Part shown: one piece after another, positions 37,301 through 46,612 of the stretch
How the letters are laid out: the number at the start of each line of letters is the position of its first letter
Position numbering within the stretch: the stretch's first letter is position 1
NCBI GenBank assembly: GCA_033439265.1
Contig: JAVTVX010000011.1
Span: 8,680,590-8,744,589 of the forward strand
Reading direction: 5' to 3'
Source: Dillenia suffruticosa
Taxonomy: Eukaryota > Streptophyta > Magnoliopsida > Dilleniales > Dilleniaceae
Length of the DNA: 64,000 bases
Notes under the pieces: generated by a model
What the model was told of the DNA's origin: nothing
Seen by the model: the letters and a program-made list of their open reading frames with translations, nothing else
Databases searched by the model: none
Program-made: the position numbers and the translations under genes

Positions 37301-40300
37301 GGCCGCACACTAACTGCTCCAACCTCTGGTTTTAGAGGGATTTGATGATCCATTGGTCTTTGAAGGGGGCAGCCTTGATCCTTCCCTGAAGACCTCTGCA
37401 TACTTCATTAACACCAGAGATAGCTGCTCTTGTTGGAGTTCAGTAATGTCAGACTTTGCCCCTTGTTAATTGTTATCCTCCACTGTCACCTCCCAAATCC
37501 AAACCCCAAAATTCACATCAACTAGCTTTCTTATAGTGTGCAGAGAAGGAGCCCTCATTAAGGAAGGATCCCCTTCTAGGCAGATGTTTCCTTCATTCGC
37601 AGTAAATTTCATTGTCATATTCTGCCAATTCACTCTGACCTCCTTAAGTGTCTCTAACCAAGTTACCCCTAAAATTATATCCACACCACCCAATGGGAAA
37701 ACATAGCAGTCGACCTCTATTTGCAGAATTCCTGAGTCTAGTTTGAGCCCCCGGCAGACCCCAGAGGATCCCAGCCTCCTACCATCACCCAATCGCACAA
37801 AGAAGGGATTGGTCTCTTCTACCTTCAGTCCTAGTTTCCGCACTGTCTCCTCAGCCACAAAATTATGACTAGCACCACTATCAATCATTACTATTAGTTT
37901 TACTCCATGAATGTTACCTATTAGTTTCATTGTCTTACGTTGACTGATTCCACCCACCGAGAATAGAGGCAGCTCCAGCACCACTAGTTGGGCTTCTCGG
38001 ATCTGTTCCCCTGCTTCATGACTATCTCCCTCCATGATTTCCAATTCGCCTCCCAGGGTAGGCTCTTCGTCGTCGCCCAAAATCAGCGCTCGCAGTCCCT
38101 TGTTTGGATAGTTGTGCAGTGGATGGTAAGGTTGGCGACATTTGAAGCAAAGCCCCTTCGACTTTAAGTCCAAGTAATTTTTGTGAGAGAGCTGATAGGT
38201 ACCTCGGTTAATCATGGTGGTCAAAGGTCGATAGTTGGGTTGGTGATCTCGACTAGTTGTAGAACGGTTAGGGTTGTGGGGATTTGACTAATTACGGTCA
38301 TGTGCAGAGGTGTTTGGGTTGTAGTGGTTTTGATTGTCTGAGAGAATAGGAGGGTGGTTTCGATCGCTAGCGGTGAAATTAGGGCTCGTGAGATTTGGAA
38401 ATTAAGGGTCTTTTGCAGATGACGAGGTAAGATATTTGAGTGGTCTTGGGTCAGGTCTAGTGGACAGTCGAATATGGTTTGCTTTAGATCCATTCGAATA
38501 ATTTGCTCCGAATGAACTCGATGGCCATGGATCACGCCCGACATTCACCTCACCTGCCATAAACCTGAGCTCCCTTTCAATCTCTCTCGTCAACTTCATT
38601 GTTTGCACCAAATTTAGGGTTTCATGGGTTTGAATCCTAACTCTAATTTCCTCCTTGAGGCCGTTGAGGAACAACCCCAAGTAAAGTTGGCTGTTGAATC
38701 CCTTCACGAGAGCCGCCTGAGCTACGAATTCAGTGATGTACTCTTCAACATCGGCAAGCTGTTTCGTCGAAGCCAACCCTTTGTAAGGATTCGCGATCAA
38801 GTCGTTGCCGAATCGATCCAGCAGCTCCACCATGAGTTCTGTCCACGAAATGTTCGGATTTTGCTCGTGCAACCATCTTACCCAATGTAAGGCAGATCCT
38901 TCCATACACACCAAGGCCAAAGACACATTCGTTTCCTCCTTGGTTTTATGAATGAAGAAGTATTGTTCTGCTCGAGCAATCTATTCTGCGGGATTGTCAC
39001 CGTTGAAGCTCGGAAGTTCCACCTTCTTCGCTGAAATCGGGTGATCATCAATGGGTATCATTTGGACGGAATTAGGGGTTGCGCCATTCACTTCCACCAT
39101 TGGTATGCTTCCCACCTTTGCTGCGGTTCCATTTTCGACTCTGCTTGCGGGCGTTGTTGAGGCACAAGCTTCCTCCTTCTTCGCTGGTTTTTGTTTTAAC
39201 CAAGCCAAGATCATCTCCTCCAGGGCATTGAGCTTGTCTAAACGAGAGTGCTGGTGGAGCAGTTTATCCAAAATGCCTGCCACATTTTTTTTATACGGCC
39301 TCCATCTGAGACTCCATTCTGGTTTGGGGCATTTAGACACTGTATGCTCTCTTTTGTGAATCCGGCAGGTCGGACCAAAATGTTGTAGAAAGAATTTTTG
39401 TGAATGAAATAAGGGGCTGTAGAGGAGATCTTACTAAAACATCAAGAGCACATAGTGCTATATTTTCATTGAAATAAAATTCTCATATTACAGAAAGAAC
39501 TACAGCCTGCAGGGAAGCAAAGCTGACCAGCCGATGGCCGAATACACCGGTTAGAATTCTCCTCTATATCCCCCTTTCTCTCCCTCCCCTTACATTTTAT
39601 AATCCCTTAGACCCTCTAAGATGCTTGTGGTTGAGTTAGTTACTTGCCATCACACACTTTCCTTCATCCTTCTGTGGTTATAAACCTGTAGAATGTTTGG
39701 TGCAGCCACATCATCCATCCTAGCAGGCGCCATGTCATCAGTTCCATAACCCCCTGAACGTCCTGCCATAACAAGAGGTCACTTGCAAACAATGGTTTTC
39801 CCTGTTATTGTTATTAATGGTTATTTGAAATCTTAGTTTGAGTCCCCAAGAGGTCTCATGATCATTTCTCTACTGTTTTTTCACCTTAATGCTAGATTGT
39901 TTGAGTCGCTTATTTGAGAGAGATGTTGCTGTAGATGTTTTTCCTTGGAGTTTACTAAGAGGATATTGTAACTTTCCATCTTCACTTTGCTCTGATATTA
40001 CTTTTCTCTTGCTAAGTGAGGATAAAAAAGGTTTTGAGAATCCTATTCGTGTATGAGAGTCATTTATGCATTTTAGGCTTAATATCAATATGGCTAAGGT
40101 AATACTCTTGGTATGCTGTTGTGATGAATTTTCCTTGATATCAAAGTGTAGTAGTTACTTTGTCCCATTAGCTACCTAAGGGTTCCTCTTGGGGGTAATG
40201 CAAAGGTTCTCTTCTTTTGTCATCTGGTGATTGTTGAGATTTCCAAGTGTTTAGATACTTCAAGGGGGCTCTGTTCAATCTAGGTGGTTGCATTACCCTT

Positions 40301-43300
40301 CTTAAATTTTGCCCTTGTACTATCTGTCTGTTTAAGATGCTCATTGAAGTTGCTAATAGTATTGAGTTCATTATCTGGGATTTCTGATGCTTGAGGTCGA
40401 ATAAGGAGAAAGAGGATCACCTAGCTAGTTGGGAGGCCTAAGGTTTAGGGCTTCGTAATTCTGTATAACAATAATAACAAATTGAATTTTAATCCCAATA
40501 TTTGGGATCAGACTCTGTACAACAATAATAACAAACTGAACCTTAATTCTAATATTTGGGGTCAGCCGTTTGAGAGACAAATTTGAAAAAGATAGAGAAA
40601 AGAAAAATGAAACAAAAAATAAAAATAAAATAAAATAAAAATAAATAAAATAAAAAAATATAAATATGTATAAATATATAAATAAAATAAAATAAAACTA
40701 AAACAAAACTAAAAAGAAAAAGAAAAATAAAAAAATAAATGAATAAATGAATAAATGAATAAATGAATAAATGAATAGATAAATATCTAAAATATATTGA
40801 TTTAATTTATGTGGATTCTTTTATGCCATCTATTTCTATGCAAAACCATTTTCTTTTCTAAACCCTCCGGATAACTTGTATCCAAGTTTTCAGCAGTTTA
40901 TCTCTATATTTTACTAGATCTCTTATATTTAAGTTCTCGGTTTTCCTAATCGGGGCATCTCTGGATCTTATTTGCACATGCCTGAACCACCTCAGACGAC
41001 ACTGTCACATTTATTAACTCCTAATTTATTACGACTCTTTTCATTTCTAATTCTATCTTTGCTAGTTTTTCCACACATCCACTTAATCATCCTCATTTTT
41101 ATTACAACTATCTTTTGTTCTTACTGTTGTTTAATAGCTCAACACTTTGTACCATATAATAGTGTAGGTTTAATCGTGGTTCTATAAAACTTTCCCTTCA
41201 ATTGCATTGACATTGTGCGATCGCAAAAAATTCTGAATACCTTTCTCCATTTCATCCGACCCGCTTGAATCCTATGGTTCACATCTCTATCTATATTGTC
41301 ATCATTGTGAATGATAGAATCTAGATATCTAAATCGTTCACTTTTGAGTACATCTTGACCATCTAATTTAATTGTTTCTTCATTATTCCAATAACCGTCG
41401 CTGAACCTACATTTCATATATTCGATTTTTGATCTACTTAATCTAAACCCTTTGGATTTTAATGTGTCTCCATAACTCTAGTTTAACACTAACATTCTCT
41501 ATAGTTTTATCAACTAATATTATATCATCGGCGAAAAGCATACATTATGGTATTTCATCTCGGAGCTGTAATAGGGTAAGAATTTACGGTGGTTTGAGCG
41601 ATTGTTTCCCTTTCTCATCGGTACCCACCATAATAAGTCTCTAGGAGCCCTATCATATGCTTTTTCTAGGTCAATGAATATCATATATAAGTCTCTCTTT
41701 TGTGATCTATATGTCTCTATCAAATGTCTTAACAAGTGGATTGCTTCCGTGGTGAATCTTCCTGACATAAATCCGAATTGATTTTGAAATACATTTATCT
41801 CCAATCTTAATTTATGTTCTATTACTCTTTCCCATGTTTCATGATATGATTCATAAATTTAATTTTTCTATAGTTAGAATAATCCTGTATATCTTATTTA
41901 TTCTTATATAGTAGTATAATCACACACTCTCTCTCTATTTGAGGCATTCTTTTAATTTGTCAAATTTTATTGAAAATATCCACTAATATTTTTATACCTA
42001 ATTCACTCATATATTTTCACACTTCTATAGGAATGCCATAAGGTCTTATGGCTTTATTAATTTTCATTCTCTTTAAAGCCTTATTCACTTCTGAGCTCGA
42101 ATCTTACGTTTAAAATCTCTATTAATCTCTTCTGCAGTTATCTCAGTATTTTTTATATCTATTGTACTCTTAATATTAAAGAGCTCATCAAAATAATCAC
42201 GCTAATGCTTTCTTATGTCATCATCTTTTAGTATATTATTGGTTCTACTCTTAAAGCACCTAACACCATTTAGACATTTATTCCTTTTTTCTCTTAATTT
42301 GACAATTCTGTAAATCTCTCTCTCTCTCCGTCTTTAGTCTCCTATCTCTTGTGTAGTTCATTGCACACCTTTCTCTTTGACTCTTGGATAATCTTTTTCA
42401 CATATTTTTGTTTTTATATTTTTGTATTTATCATATACATCGCTATTACTATTACCTTTAAGATTCCTATAACACTCTCGTTTGGTACAGATAGTCGTTT
42501 GAATTTTTTCGTTCCATTACCATGATTCTCTCCCTATTGGGACCTGACCCTTAGATACACTAAGAAAATCACATTAGTGACAAATGGCTATAGTATTTAG
42601 TGTAAGCGCGTGAATTACATACATGAGCTCTCTTCCTTTTTGTGATCTTCACATAATTCTTCTGTTTGTTGCTTATTAAGGCAATGTTTCAACCTGGAAT
42701 CTTCATTTCTGTCTCAACCCAAATGATGGGAGACCTCCAAGTTTCTATTTAGTGTAAATTGATTGCTTCTTTTCAAATTCCCCTAATAAGAGGGCTTATA
42801 CAATTGATAGTTCATGTTTCCTTTCTTTTTAGTATTTCTTTACTCACTTGATCCAGAATATGGACAACCCTTTTTTTGGCATAAGGATTTGAAGAATCAA
42901 ATTTTCCCTCAAACTCCAGGCTTTTTTCACAACCACCATGCGTAATAGAATCAACACTAATGGCTTATTGGAAGCTAGAAGGCCTTACGGTGGTTTATCT
43001 TCCAATTTGTGGATTATTTGTTGCCAAATGAGACTTGAGACCATCTCATTTTATGTTGTTGGGCTGCTTGGTCACTTTGGAATAAAATGTTCGATATTTT
43101 AGGTGAACTGTCGACAACCACGCGTTGCCTTCTTTTTTATGTCAAAAGTTTGTAGCACTTGGTTGGAGAGGAAAGCAAGAGTCTTTAAGAAGCAATCTCT
43201 TCTTCTTCTTCCTCTTTTGTTGAACGGGGTTATTTTCTTCGCACCTCTATGGTCCTTGGTTGGGGCAGCTAGATTGCTAGATATTCCACGTTTTTACTCT

Positions 43301-44378
43301 CAACTCATTTGTCTCTTCTCTATCTGGTGTCTACCTATGTTCTCTCTTCCTATACTCTCTTTTTCTCCTTCAGCTGCCTCCCCTGTAATACTCTCCTCTC
43401 CATGGTTTTGCACGAAATCTGACTTCTTTGTTTATTTCCTTGGGTGCTTTTTGCCGGTTTCTTAGTCTCCGCTTCTTCACTTTGGTTTCACACCACTATT
43501 TACGGTGGACAGTTGAGCTTATGAGCTGATCTCTCTTTGATTTTTGTTTATCCATCAATCTTTCTGTTTCAAACTGTTCATTTATTTATTTATTTATTTT
43601 TTTTAAACTTGAAGCAAGTATTTGTGTATGTCCATAGTTGGTCCTCTTCATTAAGAACGTATGTGGGACAAACAGTTTCAATTGGTTCCTCTTCTGAAAT
43701 TTATAACCAGAAAAGCTCTTTAAAGAATTTTTATGATATCACTCAAACAATTTCCAGTTGGAGCCTTGATGGAGTATGGATTTGGATATAGAAATTGTCT
43801 ATGGTATATCCTTTTGTTGTTTAGAGTTTACCCAGTTTTGCATGTTCAAAACATTATTCAGATATCAGGTGCTGGTCTCCCTTGAAAAATTTGCTTATGC
43901 AAGACTTGGAAATTAGCTGACCACATCATTCCTTATTGTTTTGCAGGCTGAAAAGCACCTTCAGATTCGCCAGGATGCAGAGAAAAGATATATGGCAATG
44001 CTGGAGGAAGCTTGTAAAATGCTTGCTGATCAATTCATTGGAAGTACACTTAGCAATGGTGCAAAGGCAGCAAGTTCTTCCCAGGATCCGTTTGGCTTCT
44101 ACTATTTGCAATCAGCTGAGGTTGTGAGACTACCTGATGCAGATAATGTGCCACCAACTCAGCAGGCTCAAAGAGCCAATTGTTCCACAGAGAGTTGCCT
44201 GACTTCAAATGAGAGTCTCGCTGGATTACATGGAGAAGGATCCTCTGTAGGAGGGAAGAAGCAAATAGCGAGCCTTGACTTCGCAGCTGCACCTATATTA
44301 TGGAGAGGAGCAAAAATGAGAACCCAAGATAATATTCCCCGATTGAACCCCCGTGGAATTACTGGGTATGGCATGTGA
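25311..44378 (+). CDS. MYB-CC (GARP) transcription factor, PHL family (PHL11-like)
   Basis: Exons: 25311-25494, 27141-27217, 27300-27354, 32028-32106, 32218-32287 and 43947-44378; all five introns are GT-AG and the frame closes to 298 codons. Residues about 35-90 form the single GARP/MYB-like DNA-binding repeat, from [16 protein letters not shown] through the [11 protein letters not shown] signature spanning exons 2-3. Exons 5-6 encode the MYB-CC coiled coil ([17 protein letters not shown], then [20 protein letters not shown]). The tail is Ser- and Gln-rich. The family acts in the nucleus, binding DNA as dimers; relatives include PHR1, which controls phosphate-starvation genes. The PHL11-like label rests on remembered similarity. 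Introns 3 and 5 are full of transposons, but no exon is damaged. Confidence 0.9.
28223..28230 (+). promoter_or_regulatory. Probable TATA box of the hAT transposase gene
   Basis: TATAAATA lies between the GC-rich left end and a pyrimidine-rich leader (CATTTCCATTATCC repeats at about 28330-28460). It is about 740 bp before the transposase ATG at 28973, so an intron in the leader is likely; the segment 28530-28830 would suit one. Inference from position. Confidence 0.45.
28973..30959 (+). pseudogene. hAT transposase (broken)
   Basis: The reading starts [20 protein letters not shown] degenerate BED-type zinc finger follows ([13 protein letters not shown], about 29170-29215). The catalytic RNase H-like domain is recognisable at 29539-29859: [29 protein letters not shown] and [11 protein letters not shown]. 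After further fragments ([18 protein letters not shown]), the C-terminal hAT dimerisation region is at 30741-30959: [18 protein letters not shown] and [11 protein letters not shown]. At least five stops or frameshifts break it. Such transposases cut the element at its inverted ends and reinsert it. Confidence 0.85.
32960..33108 (+). mobile_element. L1 LINE fragment, piece 1 (reverse transcriptase)
   Basis: Reads [20 protein letters not shown] followed by GFGDCWRRW, the FEKAYD block of plant L1 reverse transcriptases. The reading continues without loss at 39779 once the chromovirus and one copy of its AGAGG duplication are taken out. The L1 is 5'-truncated: nothing of its endonuclease was seen to the left. 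Confidence 0.8.
33109..33501 (-). repeat. Chromovirus 3' LTR
   Basis: 393 bp, bounded by TG and CA. Minus-strand AGGAGGGAGCAA just inside it (33502 onward) is the likely polypurine tract. The last codons of pol run into it: the frame stops at 33483, so 19 bases of the LTR are coding. Confidence 0.92.
34788..35869 (+). mobile_element. Solo LTR inserted in the chromovirus integrase
   Basis: 1,082 bp from TGCTGAAATAATGG to AAATTTTAACA, flanked by a perfect 5-bp TSD GAATG (34783-34787, 35870-35874). Removing it and one TSD copy makes the integrase reading continuous across the junction, which confirms the boundaries. It has a TATA box oriented on the plus strand, the same direction as the PHL gene. 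There is no internal region, so the parent element was removed by LTR-LTR recombination. Frames inside it are not genes. Confidence 0.9.
35526..35533 (+). promoter_or_regulatory. TATA box of the solo LTR
   Basis: TATAAATA in the context CTCTATAAATAGAGGGC, the typical core promoter of plant LTRs, with U3-like sequence before it and about 300 bp of R/U5-like sequence after it. It could in principle start transcription inside intron 5 in the sense direction; no sign of use can be read from sequence. Confidence 0.7.
36041..37401 (-). pseudogene. Chromovirus reverse transcriptase and RNase H
   Basis: RT blocks in order: [55 protein letters not shown] (37401-36952), then [17 protein letters not shown], the catalytic [11 protein letters not shown] and [12 protein letters not shown] (36955-36512). 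RNase H (36481-36041) keeps its acidic set in [33 protein letters not shown] and VRTDQKGL, ending [15 protein letters not shown]. Breaks: a frame change near 36955 and a stop near 36510. The active-site residues themselves look intact. Confidence 0.92.
37466..38224 (-). pseudogene. Chromovirus zinc knuckle and aspartic protease
   Basis: The frame begins near the nucleocapsid finger, [15 protein letters not shown]; the pattern C-x2-C-x4-H-x4-C is complete except that the last Cys is Tyr. The protease active site is [15 protein letters not shown] with DSG at 37874-37882, followed by [16 protein letters not shown] and [16 protein letters not shown], the flap region and second conserved block. 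This piece is an unbroken 252 codons and joins the RT in another frame. The protease cleaves the polyprotein. Confidence 0.88.
38221..39340 (-). pseudogene. Chromovirus gag
   Basis: An N-terminal piece (39340-38981) has a charged region and ends [14 protein letters not shown], which typically opens the gag capsid. The Retrotrans_gag domain follows at 38926-38402: [29 protein letters not shown] and [15 protein letters not shown] stop near 38980 and a frameshift near 38400 separate the pieces from each other and from the zinc knuckle. Confidence 0.87.
39358..39377 (-). other. Chromovirus primer-binding site, tRNA-Tyr type
   Basis: On the minus strand TGGTCCGACCTGCCGGATTC lies three bases after the 5' LTR. 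Its complement, GAATCCGGCAGGTCGGACCA, corresponds, as remembered, to the 3' end of plant tyrosine tRNA (acceptor arm AGGTCGG-A-CCA). Most plant Ty3 elements use initiator Met, so this is a lineage clue. Confidence 0.75.
39381..39773 (-). repeat. Chromovirus 5' LTR
   Basis: 393 bp. Compared with the 3' copy it has lost several CpG sites (for example TTGTGGTT against TTGCGGTT, CACACTT against CACGCTT), consistent with deamination of methylated cytosine after insertion. Confidence 0.92.
39779..40461 (+). mobile_element. L1 LINE fragment, piece 2 (reverse transcriptase and downstream)
   Basis: Continues piece 1 in phase: [20 protein letters not shown], then SPRGL, VSHLHFA (the degenerate catalytic box region), SFMHF and LNINMAK, then SYLGLPLGGNAK-like residues near 40170-40200 and [12 protein letters not shown] near 40400-40435. 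Several stops and frameshifts. It is interrupted at about 40462 by the RTE LINE. Confidence 0.75.
40462..42590 (-). mobile_element. RTE-type LINE, 5'-truncated, inserted in the L1
   Basis: On the minus strand the C-terminal RT block at 41804-41520 reads [20 protein letters not shown] and [20 protein letters not shown], followed at 41417-41139 by [32 protein letters not shown] and [17 protein letters not shown]. Upstream, 42590-42000, CNELHKR and [20 protein letters not shown] match the linker before RT. The 3' end carries ATATTTGGG plus an AACAATAATAAC-type tail (seen as complement), duplicated at 40464-40515 and 40516-40565, typical of plant RTE. The 5' limit is approximate and no TSD was found. 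Confidence 0.78.
40620..40795. repeat. A-rich simple repeat with (AAATGAAT)n microsatellite
   Basis: AAATAAAATAAAATAAA-type sequence from about 40620, then at least five copies of the 8-bp unit AAATGAAT at 40736-40778. It lies in the 3' part of the RTE LINE. Confidence 0.85.
42591..43800 (+). mobile_element. L1 LINE fragment, piece 3 (C-terminal region and 3' end)
   Basis: After the RTE the L1 reading resumes weakly: [18 protein letters not shown] and related frames near 43030-43090 match the zinc-binding 'DHLLLHC' region of plant L1 C-termini, and [18 protein letters not shown] (43150-43210) with FFAPLWSL the tryptophan-rich end. Beyond about 43470 nothing coding is seen; the stretch up to exon 6 is probably 3' untranslated L1 plus intron sequence. 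No poly-A tail was found. Confidence 0.55.
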
Positions 44379-46612
44379 TGCTCAAAGGAGGTAGAAGGCA
44401 TGTCAACTTTGTATGGTTCAGTGAATTTTGCCAATCAGTCGACCAATGTAGACTATCGAATGTTGTAGAAGGGGCAAAAAAGGATGCCGCTCCTGCCTGC
44501 ATGATGAAGAATGTGGGCATAAAAGCATGTGATTAGTCTCTCAAGCTGTAAATTGGGCTGCATATGATTCTAATGTCAAAACACCAGCCGTTTGACATCT
44601 TTAATACTTGATCTGGCTTCAAGTCAGATTTCCTGAAATGCATCATCTGTTAGTGATGCTTTGAAATGGTGCTTCTGCCAATAGACATTCTGGAACAGAG
44701 TTAATGAGGTAGGTAACTGATTTGATAGTATACTTTTCACTTGAGGACCAATTGCCATATTCTATCGAAGGTTTATGTTATAATTGTCTATCCTTTCTAA
44801 TATTGTAAGTTCGGGTTTCGATTATTGGATCAGGGAGGAATGAATCGAATTGATTAAAAATATTTATTGTACGGAAAGGATAATTTTATTGAAGAGACTA
44901 CATTATCCGATGTACAATCCTTTTAGGCACCCCAATTGAATAAACTAATTTCACCTATACAAACCTATTAGGGTTACGATATGACTCGTTCGAGGTTCAG
45001 TTCACCAAGAGAGACGAAAGCCTGATAAGGGGGCTTACCAAAGGAAGATGAGAATTGAGCAGTGGTAATACTTCCTAGAGTTAAAAGTATTATAAAGAGA
45101 TGTTTATGTTATATAATTTTTTATTTTTTATTTTAAAATTTAATCAAGGATTATACACATTCAACACATTTCTATTTTTTTGTAAATTAAAAAAATTAGA
45201 AATTTTTTTTAATAAGATTATCAATTTTTTATTTAAAAATTTTATGTAAATTAAATCAAACCTCAAATTTCTAAAAAGGTTATTAGGATATTTTCTTTTA
45301 TTTGAATTCCTTAACCATATCAAAATTAATCAAAAATAATTCTACAGATATTTTATAGGGTATTTTCTGTACTATCAGAATAAAACTAAATATAAAACGT
45401 TATTAGGATTTAAGATTTTAGAGAGAAAGATCTACCACGCCGAGTAGACAAAAAGAGCATTGTTGGAGTTGCTTAAAGTTGTCATCCTCGCACAATGAAG
45501 AAGAGATGACAACAACGGCGGGGATTGGTGTGTGTGACTAACTTTTTAAATTTATAATATACAATTTTGTATGTAAAATTAAATTATTCTTTTTTTTTTT
45601 TTGGGTACAGGTTAAAATTATCACTAATTCATATTTTTGAGTTAAAAATCCAATTTAATCTCAAATTTCTTCTTGAATTTGGTGCTCAAGTAAACTTACT
45701 GAATTTACATATATGTGTATGTGTTTGGTTAATTTTGGTAGAAATGCAGGTGGTGTGGAGTTACGTGGAAGATGGGAATAAAGTAAATACAAAGACATAA
45801 ACCGATTGATCGCCTGATATAAAAGTCTTTTCACCTGGCTTACATGGATTGATCGCAATGTTAATCTTTACAAAACTAAAGTCTTATTTTTTTAAAGGGA
45901 TAATTTTGGTGATTATATTTTTTTTTTCTAATATAATAATTTCAAATTTAAATCTCAATATAATAAAAAAAATAAAAAAAAATAAAAAAAAATAAAACTA
46001 AAATCTTCTTTCAAAATGTCTCTCCCACACATTATAACTAAGCACAGCTCTTTCTTCTTCTCTTCTCTCTCTTTTTCTTTTTTATTTATTTTTTTTTTTT
46101 ATTTTCACTAATAGCTATCCGAATTGTGTTAATTAATTCAGCCCGAATAATATGGGACCCGTTAGAAATTGGCCCATCATGGGGTTGACTAAGCACATAT
46201 CTTTCCTTTTTCTTTTTTGTTTTTTTTTGTTTTTTTTTTGGTTACAAGCACATATCTTTCTTACTCTTTCTTCTCTTCTCCTCTCCCACCCCCCCGGCCA
46301 AAACATTACTCGGCACAAAATTGCCAAGAAATGTCCTTGAAAATTCAAAACTCAATGTAGTTAGATGAGTAAAATTTGTTCATGAAACTGTAAAAGGAGC
46401 ATTATACAGAAGTGACCAATATTGCCTTTTTTACAAGAAAAAATCAAAATTCCTTCGTCGACGAAGGAATCACACATGCTGGTAGTGACTCATTAAATAG
46501 ACGGGTAGACCAATAACTTTCAAAAATTAAATAAGCAAATCAATCCACTGAACCATATGGAAGAACTGCAAGTCTCCTAAAAGTTGTTTGCTAATGTTTT
46601 GGCAAGATTTAC
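44379..46612. other. Spacer between the PHL gene and the WD40 pseudogene
   Basis: The first few hundred bases are presumably the PHL 3' untranslated region, still GC-balanced to about 44740. From 45080 the sequence is AT-rich with A-runs (45950-46000) and pyrimidine runs (46050-46100, 46200-46290). No coding motif or RNA gene was recognised. Confidence 0.5.

Larger units (their letters stand above)
33109..39773 (-). mobile_element. Chromovirus (Ty3/gypsy) in intron 5, inserted in the L1
   Basis: 6,665 bp including a solo LTR of another element. The two LTRs (33109-33501 and 39381-39773) are exactly 393 bp each, start TGTTGTAG, end GCCATAACA, and are flanked by a perfect AGAGG TSD (33104-33108, 39774-39778). 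By hand count they differ at 17 of 393 positions (4.3%) with no indels, so it is relatively young. Order on the minus strand is gag, zinc knuckle, protease, RT, RNase H, integrase and a chromodomain-like end. It runs antisense to the PHL gene. Confidence 0.93.

Noticed and set aside
43941-44378. A frame starting with an ATG-like context before exon 6
   Set aside because: It is the last exon of the PHL gene; the CAG acceptor at 43944-43946 and conserved coiled coil show it is spliced, not a separate gene.
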